NCBI GenBank assembly: GCA_030153605.1 | Contig: JASKLO010000005.1 | Coordinates: forward strand, 18,129-82,128 | Origin: Thermosipho sp. (in: thermotogales) | Lineage (GTDB): Bacteria > Thermotogota > Thermotogae > Thermotogales > Fervidobacteriaceae | Reading direction: 5' to 3' | DNA: 64,000 bases | Part shown: positions 56,114 to 63,492 of the stretch, piece by piece | Position numbering within the stretch: position 1 is the stretch's first letter | Layout: the number at the start of each line of letters is the position of its first letter | The notes under the pieces: model-generated | Databases searched by the model: none | What the model was told of the DNA's origin: nothing | What the model saw: only the letters and a program-made list of their open reading frames with translations | Made by a program: the position numbers and the translations under genes

Positions 56114-56203
56114 GGAGGCGTGCACCGAACTGGCTAAGGGGCCGGTCTCGAAAACCGGTGGGCAGTAATGCCCTTGTGGGTTCGAGTCCCACCGCCTCCG
56201 CCA
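56114..56203 (+). tRNA. tRNA-Ser (anticodon CGA)
   Basis: Acceptor stem GGAGGCG pairs with CGCCTCC followed by G and an encoded CCA. The anticodon stem CCGGT/ACCGG encloses the loop CTCGAAA, giving CGA, which reads UCG serine codons. The long variable arm (GGGCAGTAATGCCC) is typical of serine tRNAs, and the T arm GTGGGTTCGAGTCCCAC is canonical. Length is 90 nt with CCA. The D arm is present in GCACCGAACTGGCTAAGGGG. Confidence 0.97.
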
Positions 56204-56231
56204 AAAAGCGGGCAAAAGCCCGCTTTTTTTG
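56204..56231 (+). terminator. tRNA-Ser terminator
   Basis: Stem AAAAAGCGGGC/GCCCGCTTTTT with an AAAA loop and a run of seven T, directly after the CCA end. Confidence 0.93.
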
Positions 56232-56553
56232 ATTGAAAAGGAAAATATGCATAAGAAAAATATCATACACTAAAATTATGATATTTTAATAGTTGAAATT
56301 ATAAAAAATAGGAAATGATGTTTTGAAAAAGAGCAACAGATTTATTAGTCGTTTAAGGTGGGGAGTCGATGAAAAAACTGGGTATTTGTTAACGCTTAAA
56401 CATAATAACTGTTATGGTTTTGGGAAAGTTTTTTAATATAAAATCAAAAGGTTTGGAATATAGTAAACAAACATCCAAACGAATTTTGAAAAATAGATTT
56501 TAAGAAAGTCAAAATCTTCTTGTTTAGTTTATCTTTAAAATCTAAAAAATATA
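56232..56553. other. 322-base gene-poor region with one doubtful micro-ORF
   Basis: No convincing gene. A 37-codon open frame (TTG 56323 to TAA 56436) reads LKKSNRFISRLRWGVDEKTG, continues to YGFGKVF and looks protein-like. It has only a weak ribosome-binding site (AGGAAATGATG) and no recognised family. It may be a small protein or an eroded gene fragment. No terminator was seen for the NQR operon, which ends at 56554. Confidence 0.4.
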
Positions 56554-57015
56554 CTAGTTATAAAATAACACTTTCTTGATCATTTCAGGTTCAAGCCTAA
56601 ACTTTGATCCCTTTCCTTGTAAAAAATGGTGTTTTTCGAGAAGATGAATTGATAAATCACTGTATAATATGGATTCATTATTCTTAAGATTTTTCACAAC
56701 AGCTACTTTTTTTCTAAAAATACCATCTTCAAAAGGGCAGGGTAGAAATCCTCTTGCTTCATACACAAATATTTCTAAAATTCCATGTCTAATTGGTTCT
56801 CCCAATCCTTTTTCTCCTATTTCAAGTATTTCTTTCATCTTTTTAGCAACTGTTTCGAAATCAAGTCCCAAAGATGCCATTTTTTCTTCATCTTGCATAA
56901 TTATATCAACTATATTTCTATCGTCTTCACCTAAAAAACCTTCAGCAGTTATTACACCTGGTTTCATGTTTTCTTGCGCTTTAATCATTTCGGGTGTCAT
57001 TTTCATATTTTTCAC
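56554..57015 (-). CDS. Unknown protein at the end of the NQR-like operon
   Basis: A 153-residue soluble, mixed-charge protein without signal peptide or membrane segment. Recognisable stretches are MKPGVITAEGFLGEDDRNIVDII, GEPIRHGILEIFVYEARGFLPCPFEDG and the C-terminal HLLEKHHFLQGKGSKFRLEP. It has one Cys, in LPCPFEDG, and several His. I do not recognise the family. It starts four bases after nqrF, so it is co-translated with the pump subunits and may assist assembly, flavinylation or electron transfer. ATG codons occur at residues 1, 4 and 6; the first is taken. Confidence 0.75.
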   Translation of the reverse strand: MKNMKMTPEMIKAQENMKPGVITAEGFLGEDDRNIVDIIMQDEEKMASLGLDFETVAKKMKEILEIGEKGLGEPIRHGILEIFVYEARGFLPCPFEDGIFRKKVAVVKNLKNNESILYSDLSIHLLEKHHFLQGKGSKFRLEPEMIKKVLFYN

Positions 57016-57019
57016 CTAC

Positions 57020-58123
57020 CTATGCAAATTTATCATAGTAAACATCTTTTACTCCATGTTCATTTAGTAATTTTTCACAAGCATTAATCATGCCAGGACT
57101 TCCACATAGATATCCTTCTTTTTCAGTATCTTTATCAATCACATTTTCCAAATATTTAACCATTACATCTGTTATAAGTCCTACTTCACCATCCCATTTT
57201 TCGGGTTCTAATGGTTCTGACAGAGCTGGTATAAAATGGAATTTATCCCATTTTTTTTCAAGGTCTTTAAATAGATCAACATAAAATAGATCTTTTTCAG
57301 TTCTTGCACCAAAGAAGTACCATACATTCCTGTTGGTTATTCCTCTCTCATACATATCAAATATAATTGATTTTATCGGAGCCATACCAGATCCACCTGC
57401 AACACAAATCATATCCGCATTGGTATCCCTTAAATAAAAATCCCCAAATGGCCCAATTATTTCTAGGGTATCATTTTCCTTTAAGTAATTGTGGACGTAA
57501 GTTGTTGCTATACCACCGGGTACAAGTCTAATTAATAACTCTATTTCATCTTTTTTACTTGGGGTTGAAGCTATTGAATAAGCCCTTTGTGTTGGTTGTT
57601 TTATTTTTTCATAGGGTGGTATTACAACTTGAACATATTGCCCAGCTTTAAAGTTTATTTCTTCAGGAAGTTTGATTTTGACTTCTTTTATATCATGAGT
57701 TACATTTCTTAATGAAACAACTTTACCTGCAAGTTTTTTAACATTAAATAATTCTTCTGGAAGAACTATTTTGAGATCCTTTTTTACCTTAATTTGGCAA
57801 GATAATCTTATGTTTTCTTTTATCTCATCTTTTGACATGTAAGGCAATTCGGTGGGAAGGTATTCTCCCACATCGCTTAATACTTTTACTTTACATGCGC
57901 CACAACTTCCTCTTCCTCCACAAGCAGATGGAATAAAAATATTTTGTGATGCAAGAGTGAAAAGAAGTGGTGTTCCACCTTTTACTTTTAACTTTTTCTT
58001 TCCGTTATTTATATCTATTTCGACTTCTCCATAGTTATTAACTATAGCATCTACTATTACAATCAATGCCGATAAAACAGAAGAAATTATTCCAACTATT
58101 AAAGGCGCAAGCCATAAATTCAT
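57020..58123 (-). CDS. nqrF: NqrF-like NADH-oxidising subunit
   Basis: A 367-residue membrane-anchored diaphorase. It has one N-terminal helix (PLIVGIISSVLSALIVIVDAI) and a plant-type [2Fe-2S] domain, SACGGRGSCGACKVKV with the fourth Cys in RLSCQIKV. An FAD domain with RAYSIASTP and an NAD domain with VAGGSGMAPIKSI and LCGSPGMI follow. This layout is that of NqrF, not of the polyferredoxin RnfB normally found last in rnf operons. It takes electrons from NADH for the membrane core. No NqrA or RnfC gene exists on either side. Confidence 0.9.
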   Translation of the reverse strand: MNLWLAPLIVGIISSVLSALIVIVDAIVNNYGEVEIDINNGKKKLKVKGGTPLLFTLASQNIFIPSACGGRGSCGACKVKVLSDVGEYLPTELPYMSKDEIKENIRLSCQIKVKKDLKIVLPEELFNVKKLAGKVVSLRNVTHDIKEVKIKLPEEINFKAGQYVQVVIPPYEKIKQPTQRAYSIASTPSKKDEIELLIRLVPGGIATTYVHNYLKENDTLEIIGPFGDFYLRDTNADMICVAGGSGMAPIKSIIFDMYERGITNRNVWYFFGARTEKDLFYVDLFKDLEKKWDKFHFIPALSEPLEPEKWDGEVGLITDVMVKYLENVIDKDTEKEGYLCGSPGMINACEKLLNEHGVKDVYYDKFA

Positions 58124-58133
58124 ATAATCACCC

Positions 58134-58727
58134 CTATTGAACGTTTATCATTCCGGCAAAACCCATGAAGGCCATTGCCATAATTCCAATGGTTATAAGT
58201 GTAATTCCAACCCCTTTTAAAGGAGCTGGAACAGGAGCTTTATCAACTTTCATCCTGATTGCACCAAGAAGAACTATTGCAAGCCACCAACCCAAACCAG
58301 ATCCTAGGCCAAAAAATACAGATTGTAGAAGGGTGTAATTTCTAAGTTGCATAAATAATGCTACACCCAATATTGCACAATTAACAGTTATTAATGGAAG
58401 AAAAATGCCAAGGCTTATGTATAAATTTGGAGATATTCTATCAATTAACATTTCCAGAATTTGAACCACAGCGGCAATAACTATAATGTAGATAATGTAC
58501 CTTAAATATTCTATTTGGAAAGGAATAATAATATATTTTTCAACAATCCAGTTCAGGGCTGTTGTCACTGTCATTACCATGGCAACCGCCATACCTAGGC
58601 CATTTGAAGATTTTAAATTTTTAGAAATAGATATAAAAGAACACATTCCTAAAAAGTTTGAAAGCAAGATGTTACTTGTAAAAATTGAAGCAAAAAATAA
58701 AACTAAAGGATTTATATTAGGACTCAT
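58134..58727 (-). CDS. nqrE: NqrE/RnfA membrane subunit
   Basis: A 197-residue protein with six membrane segments of the NqrDE/RnfAE family. Family features are FLGMCSFISISKNLKSSNGLGMAVAM near the N-terminus, with the conserved half-membrane Cys, and LPLITVNCAILG in the second repeat. In this complex the Cys residues of D and E hold an intramembrane iron centre. It overlaps nqrD by four bases. Confidence 0.92.
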   Translation of the reverse strand: MSPNINPLVLFFASIFTSNILLSNFLGMCSFISISKNLKSSNGLGMAVAMVMTVTTALNWIVEKYIIIPFQIEYLRYIIYIIVIAAVVQILEMLIDRISPNLYISLGIFLPLITVNCAILGVALFMQLRNYTLLQSVFFGLGSGLGWWLAIVLLGAIRMKVDKAPVPAPLKGVGITLITIGIMAMAFMGFAGMINVQ

Positions 58728-59335
58728 TTAGCTCCCTCCTTTTTAAACCCTTTAACAATCCAAATAAATATTGCAAGCATAAAAAAGGCGCTTGGTGGCA
58801 TAATCATAATAGTCCAATTTACAAAGTTTTCAGGCATTACTCTATATCCAAAAATTGTTCCAAAACCTAGAAGTTCTCTGAAAAAAGCAATTGCAACCAA
58901 GACAATCATATACCCCAAACCACTTGTAATACCATCCCAGAATGAAATTATTGGATCGTTCGATTGAGCAAATGCTTCTGCTCTTCCCATAATAATACAG
59001 TTTGTAATTATAAGTCCAACATACGGCCCAAGTGCTTTACTAACATCTGGAAGATATGCTCTTAAAATAATATCAACAATGATGACGTAGAATGATATAA
59101 TCAAAACTTGCGTCATCATTCTTACTTTGCTTGGAATAAGATTTTTGAGTAATGATACAGTAAGATTTGAAAATCCCGTAACAAGCATAACACCAATAGT
59201 CATAATCAAGGTGTTTTTAAGGTTATTAGTAACTGCGAGAGTAGAACATATACCAAGAACGAGAACAAAAACAGGGTTTTCATACCATGTATTTTTCAAA
59301 AATACCTCTTTATATTTTTTGCCCATATTACTCAC
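58724..59335 (-). CDS. nqrD: NqrD/RnfE membrane subunit
   Basis: A 203-residue six-segment partner of the preceding subunit, with LGICSTLAVTNNLKNTLIM, YVGLIITNCIIMGRAEAFA and SFWDGITSGLGYM, all typical for NqrD/RnfE. The conserved Cys residues of each half are present. It overlaps nqrC by eight bases and nqrE by four. Confidence 0.92.
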   Translation of the reverse strand: MSNMGKKYKEVFLKNTWYENPVFVLVLGICSTLAVTNNLKNTLIMTIGVMLVTGFSNLTVSLLKNLIPSKVRMMTQVLIISFYVIIVDIILRAYLPDVSKALGPYVGLIITNCIIMGRAEAFAQSNDPIISFWDGITSGLGYMIVLVAIAFFRELLGFGTIFGYRVMPENFVNWTIMIMPPSAFFMLAIFIWIVKGFKKEGAK

Positions 59336-59930
59336 CCCTCAAAGCTTTTCTTATTTCTGCAAGCGAGTTATTAACAATCTGGATAAAGAATTTTGAGGTT
59401 AATGTTGCACCAGTTATTGCATCAACTGAAGAATTATCCTTGTCTTTATCACCTAGTTCTTGTGTATTAACTAGTTTAATTTCACCTTTTATTTTTTCAT
59501 TTTTAAATTGATTTTTAAACCAATTTTCTTCTATTCTTCCACCAAGGCCTGGAGTTTCGTTATGTGAAATTATGTCTATTCCTATTATTCTATCAACATT
59601 TTCATTAACACATATTACTCCATTAATTGTTCCCCATAGACCATTTCCAGAAAAAACATAGGCGTATACCTTCTCACCATTAACTGTTGAAACGTAAAAT
59701 TTTAATCCACCTAATTCAATTTCTTTTACAGTTGAATTAAATATTTCTAGGGCATCTTTTTCATCTTTATATTCAATTCCCATGGAATTTAGAACGGCAC
59801 TTATTTTTGAAAATTTTTGATTTTCAACGATTTTATCATATGTAAGAAAATTAATATAAGACAAAATTAGAACAAAAACAAAAGAAACGACAAATGTAAA
59901 AATTATAGTATATAATTTTTTTTCTTTCAT
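59328..59930 (-). CDS. nqrC: NqrC/RnfG subunit with covalent-FMN site
   Basis: A 200-residue protein with one N-terminal membrane helix (IIFTFVVSFVFVLILSYIN) and an exported FMN-binding domain. The flavinylation motif is VDAITGATLTS, in which the Thr of GAT carries FMN by a phosphoester bond. GLWGTINGVICVN and HNETPGLGGRIEENWF are family-typical. Its length is nearer RnfG than NqrC. It needs an ApbE flavin transferase, which is not encoded in the window. Confidence 0.92.
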   Translation of the reverse strand: MKEKKLYTIIFTFVVSFVFVLILSYINFLTYDKIVENQKFSKISAVLNSMGIEYKDEKDALEIFNSTVKEIELGGLKFYVSTVNGEKVYAYVFSGNGLWGTINGVICVNENVDRIIGIDIISHNETPGLGGRIEENWFKNQFKNEKIKGEIKLVNTQELGDKDKDNSSVDAITGATLTSKFFIQIVNNSLAEIRKALRGE

Positions 59931-60817
59931 TTTTTCACCTTCTTTGTCAGGTGATCAAGCAATGGTGCAAATGTATTGCCCAAAAGTACCGCAAAGCTTG
60001 TACCTTCTGCAAAAAGCGAAAATGTCCTTATTAAAACTATAGATACTCCAATTATTATTCCATATATATACTGAGCTTTCGAGTTTTTAGGAGCCGTAAT
60101 TGGATCAGTAGCTATAAATACTGATACGAATAATAAGCTACCTGACAAAAGTGCAAATAAAGTTGGAGGAGCTGAGGGAATAAATAAATCAAACATAAAA
60201 GTTAAAAATGCAGCACTTAGAATAGTAGAAACGATTATTTTCCAGCTAGCTGTTTTTGTAATTATTAAATAAATTGCTCCAATAAAAATTAAGAAAATTG
60301 CTCCTTCTCCGAAAGACCCTGCTCTAAAACCAAAAAATAAATCTTTAAGATTTGTCAATTTTCCAGAATCAAATAATGAAAGAGGGGTAGCAGATGTTAC
60401 AGCGTCGAGGCCGAGAGATCCTAGCTTTGGAAGCATCCAACCTTTGGTCATAAATGAAGGAAATGCAATATAAACAAACAAACGACCAGTTATTGCAGGA
60501 TTAAATACGTTTCTACCAAAACCACCATATACTTCTTTTGCAAAAACTACTCCAAATATTATGCCTATTACAGCAATCCACCAAGGAGTAAGTGGGGGTA
60601 ATGACAATGTATACAACATACATGTTACTAAAACGGCTTCAGAAACCTTTTTATTTTTCCTTTTTTCAAATATATATTCAGCTAAAATACCAAAAGAAAA
60701 AACAAAAATACTTAACCAAATAAGTCGTAAACCATAGAAAAGAAAAGAATAAATGTAAATTGGTAGTAAAGCATACAAAACTCTTCTCATCATAACCTGT
60801 TTTTGAAATAGAGCCAT
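59927..60817 (-). CDS. nqrB: NqrB/RnfD membrane subunit
   Basis: A 296-residue protein with about ten membrane segments, including GGFGRNVFNPAITGRLFVYIAFP. The flavinylation site is VTSATPLSLF, with Thr in the SAT motif carrying FMN. NqrB is usually near 400 residues and RnfD about 310-350, so this protein is RnfD-like in size. It is the first gene of the operon; GGGAGTGG precedes ATG 60817. Together with C, D and E it forms the Na+-translocating core. The upstream region holds no nqrA or rnfC, only a gene relic. Confidence 0.92.
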   Translation of the reverse strand: MALFQKQVMMRRVLYALLPIYIYSFLFYGLRLIWLSIFVFSFGILAEYIFEKRKNKKVSEAVLVTCMLYTLSLPPLTPWWIAVIGIIFGVVFAKEVYGGFGRNVFNPAITGRLFVYIAFPSFMTKGWMLPKLGSLGLDAVTSATPLSLFDSGKLTNLKDLFFGFRAGSFGEGAIFLIFIGAIYLIITKTASWKIIVSTILSAAFLTFMFDLFIPSAPPTLFALLSGSLLFVSVFIATDPITAPKNSKAQYIYGIIIGVSIVLIRTFSLFAEGTSFAVLLGNTFAPLLDHLTKKVKK

Positions 60818-60917
60818 TATACCACTCCCTGTTTACAATTAAAAATTTCATTTATTTAAATTTTACCATTTTTTGCAAAGTTAAAAAAATTTTCTAGTTA
60901 TAGAAATTTTCAAGTGT

Positions 60918-61396
60918 CTATAAAGTATTTTTAGTTAAACGCCCAAGTATATCTAAAATAAAAGATAAAGCACTTATTTAATTAATAATAATTAATAACA
61001 AGTTTAAATGATTTTCTAATAAAGCAGAAGAGCAACTGTTAGTAATTATGATATTAGTCATCATTAAAATAATATGAGTAGCTTCAAAAATATCAGATAT
61101 TATGCTATATTTCAAAAAGTTGAGTTAAAATAAAAAATATAATATTTTAATGTATTTATGTCTGCAATGCTGTTAAATTTTTTTCGGAGCAAACCATAAA
61201 CTTGTCTTAAAGAAGAAATAATCAGAACAAACCAAAAAACAGCTACTGATTTAATATTTTTCTTTGTAATTATTGTAGTATAATTAAGTAGATTATAACT
61301 AATTATATTTGAAAAAAGTCTACTAAGAGATTTTAGAAAATCAGTATTTGTTTTATTAATTTTCTGATAAAATTTGTATGATTGTTTACAATTTTT
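60918..61396 (-). pseudogene. Unidentified decayed gene between nqrB and the Nudix gene
   Basis: This stretch of nearly 600 bases has no intact ORF. On the minus strand a 94-codon frame from 61396 to 61112 has no stop and no usable start. It includes SVAVFWFVLIISSLRQVYGLLRK. Right after it, one frame over, 44 more open codons read SIISDIFEATHIILMMTN onward. After one stop a further 19 codons end LDILGRLTKNTL. In DNA this AT-rich such openness is unlikely by chance. The look is of an eroded gene with at least one frameshift and one stop. I could not identify the family; it overlaps the Nudix gene's upstream region. Confidence 0.45.
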
Positions 61397-61412
61397 TTAT
61401 TGGAGGAGAAAT

Positions 61413-61958
61413 ATGAAAGAAAAAAAGGTTAAAAGCGAAGATATTTTTAAAGGAGTTTTATTGCATTTAAAGAAAGATGAAGTTTTACTTCAAAATGGTA
61501 GATATAGCACTCGTGAATATGTTCTTCATCCTGGAGCAGTTGCAATTGTTCCCGTAAATGAGAACAATGAAGTTGTTTTTGTAAGACAATTTAGATATCC
61601 TATAGGCCAAGATCTATTAGAAATACCTGCAGGTAAATTTGATTCTCCCGATGAAGATCCTTTAGAATGTGCAAAAAGAGAGTTAAAAGAGGAAACAGGC
61701 TTTAGTGCTGATAAATTTATATACATGGGATATATATTTACAACTCCTGGTTTTTCTAATGAAATTATTCACCTTTATCTTGCACTGGATTTACAAAAAG
61801 GAGAAATGAAACCTGATGATGACGAAATTATTGAACTTGAATTTAAAAATTTAGATCAGGCTCTAAAAGAATGCATTGAAGGTAAAATAACGGATGCCAA
61901 GACGATTGCAGGAATTTTTAAGGCTTATTTTTATTTGAAGAGTATCGAGGAGGGATGA
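61413..61958 (+). CDS. Nudix hydrolase, probable ADP-ribose pyrophosphatase
   Basis: A 181-residue NudF-type enzyme that would cleave ADP-ribose to AMP and ribose-5-phosphate. VVFVRQFRYPIGQDLLEIPAG, typical of ADPRases, precedes the Nudix box GKFDSPDEDPLECAKRELKEETGF, with REL and EETG intact; the loop before it has one extra residue. GYIFTTPGFSNEIIHLYLA is also family-typical. ATG 61413 lies six bases after GGAGGAG; the ORF track start is 13 codons early. It is followed two bases later by a small membrane protein. Confidence 0.92.
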   Translation: MKEKKVKSEDIFKGVLLHLKKDEVLLQNGRYSTREYVLHPGAVAIVPVNENNEVVFVRQFRYPIGQDLLEIPAGKFDSPDEDPLECAKRELKEETGFSADKFIYMGYIFTTPGFSNEIIHLYLALDLQKGEMKPDDDEIIELEFKNLDQALKECIEGKITDAKTIAGIFKAYFYLKSIEEG

Positions 61959-61959
61959 T

Positions 61960-62160
61960 ATGAAGTTAATATCAAATGTGTTTTTCATTTCCGCTGTGAT
62001 TTTTTTAGCCGGTTCTTTGATATTTTTTGAAATCGGAATGAGAGCAATGAGGAAAAAAATCGAAGAAAAAGAAAAGAAAAGCACAAAAATAGCCATAAAA
62101 TTATTAATTGTTAGTGGAATATTATTTGGAATATCTGGTGTTTTAGCCTTTTTTGCTTAA
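61960..62160 (+). CDS. Small two-helix membrane protein
   Basis: 66 residues with two membrane helices (VFFISAVIFLAGSLIFFEIG and LLIVSGILFGISGVLAFFA) joined by a basic/acidic loop (RKKIEEKEKKSTK). I know no named family. The start lies one base after the Nudix stop with GAGGGATGAT upstream, so the two are translated together. It could be a membrane anchor or stress-related peptide; function unknown. Confidence 0.7.
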   Translation: MKLISNVFFISAVIFLAGSLIFFEIGMRAMRKKIEEKEKKSTKIAIKLLIVSGILFGISGVLAFFA

Positions 62161-62165
62161 ATAAT

Positions 62166-62193
62166 AAAGGAGGGTGTGCACCCTCCTTTTTAT
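62166..62193 (+). terminator. Terminator after the Nudix operon
   Basis: Stem AAAGGAGGGT/ACCCTCCTTT with a GTGC loop and a TTTTTAT tail, starting six bases after the stop codon. On the minus strand it overlaps the end of the DUF1015 gene and can serve as its terminator as well. Confidence 0.9.
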
Positions 62194-63428
62194 ATTAAAT
62201 GAACAATAATCCCACTTTTTAGTTTAGGTTCAAACCAAGTTGATTTTGGTGGCATTATTTTTCCTTCGTCAGCAACTTTAAGTAAGTCATCTATAGATGT
62301 TGGATAAAGAGCAAATGCAACTTTAAATTCTCCGCTATCCACCAACCTTTCAAGCTCTTCAATTCCTTTAATTCCTCCTACAAAATCGATCCTTTTATCA
62401 GTTCTAGGATTTTCAATTCCGAGGATAGGATTTAATAAGTTTTCTTGGAGTATTGATACATCTAAGGAAGATACAACATCATTTTCATCAAAAGTTCCTT
62501 TTTTAGGTGTTAATTTATACCATTTTTTGTTTAAATACATTCCAAATTCATGTTTTTTAGTAGGTTTATAAGGAGATTTTTCAACCCTTTCAACATCAAA
62601 CTTTTCAGAAACTTTATTTAAAAATTCTTCTTCGCTTAAACCATTTAAGTCTTTAACCACTCTGTTATAATCAAGTATATTTAATTGATTGTGAGGGAAT
62701 AAAACTGCTAAGAAGAAATTATATTCTTCATTTCCTGTGTGATTTGGATTTTCTTTAGCAAACTCTTCTGCGGCTCTTGCGGCGGCAGCAGCTCTGTGGT
62801 GACCATCTGCTATATAGAATGCATCAACGGATTTAAATGCTTCAACAATTTCGTTTATTTCATTTTCATCTTTTACAACCCATAAGGTGTGGTGTATACC
62901 AGTTTCATCAACATAATCATACTCTGGGATTTTTGAAGTATGTTTAATTATTAGCGTATCAAGTTCTGGTTTTGATCTGTACATTAAAAATACTGGTCCT
63001 GTATGAGCTTTTAACAGTTTAACATGTCTTGCTCTTTCATCTTCTTTGTCTTTTCTGGTAAGTTCGTGTTTTTTGATTTTTCCATCTCTATATTCTTTGG
63101 TTGAAAAAGTTGCATATATACCTATTTGAGAGAGTCCTTTCCACTCTTCTTTATATACATAAATAGCAGGTTTATCTTCTAAAATCATTATACCGTTTTT
63201 TTGAAATTCTTCTAATACTTCCTTTCCTTTTAAAATCACTTCATCAGAATGAGTATCAACTTCTCTATCAAAGTTAATTTCCGGCCTAGTTACTTTGTAA
63301 AATGTATATGGATTTCTTTCAGCTTCTTTTCTTGCCTCTTCTGTTGTAACCACGTCATATGGTTTGGCTGCCACTTTTTCAATCATATTTTTTTTAGGCC
63401 TCAATCCTCTAAAAGGTCTTACTATCAC
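62190..63428 (-). CDS. DUF1015 family protein (COG4198)
   Basis: A 412-residue cytoplasmic protein of a widespread uncharacterised family. Motifs include IVRPFRGLRPKK at the N-terminus, AAKPYDVVTTEEAR, PYTFYKVTRPEI, IADGHHRAAAAARA and NFFLAVLFPHNQLNILDYNRVV. The DGHHR motif is reminiscent of ParB/SerK-like nucleotide hydrolases or kinases, so a free-amino-acid kinase role has some logic but is inference. Start GTG 63428 follows AAGGAGGG. It is transcribed alone from a good promoter. Confidence 0.9.
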   Translation of the reverse strand: MIVRPFRGLRPKKNMIEKVAAKPYDVVTTEEARKEAERNPYTFYKVTRPEINFDREVDTHSDEVILKGKEVLEEFQKNGIMILEDKPAIYVYKEEWKGLSQIGIYATFSTKEYRDGKIKKHELTRKDKEDERARHVKLLKAHTGPVFLMYRSKPELDTLIIKHTSKIPEYDYVDETGIHHTLWVVKDENEINEIVEAFKSVDAFYIADGHHRAAAAARAAEEFAKENPNHTGNEEYNFFLAVLFPHNQLNILDYNRVVKDLNGLSEEEFLNKVSEKFDVERVEKSPYKPTKKHEFGMYLNKKWYKLTPKKGTFDENDVVSSLDVSILQENLLNPILGIENPRTDKRIDFVGGIKGIEELERLVDSGEFKVAFALYPTSIDDLLKVADEGKIMPPKSTWFEPKLKSGIIVHLI

Positions 63429-63463
63429 AATTATCCCTCCTTTTCTTTGATTTTTCCAACCTC

Positions 63464-63492
63464 ATTTTAGCATATATACTTTTTGCTATCAA
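63464..63492 (-). promoter_or_regulatory. Promoter of the DUF1015 gene
   Basis: On the minus strand TTGATA, 17 bases, TAAAAT, about 35 bases before the GTG start. Close to the sigma-A consensus. Confidence 0.8.

Noticed and set aside
55983-56270. 95-codon minus-strand ORF
   Set aside because: It runs antisense through tRNA-Ser and gives the well-known spurious peptide type GLEPTRALLPTGFRDRP; only its downstream part overlaps the real csoR in another frame.
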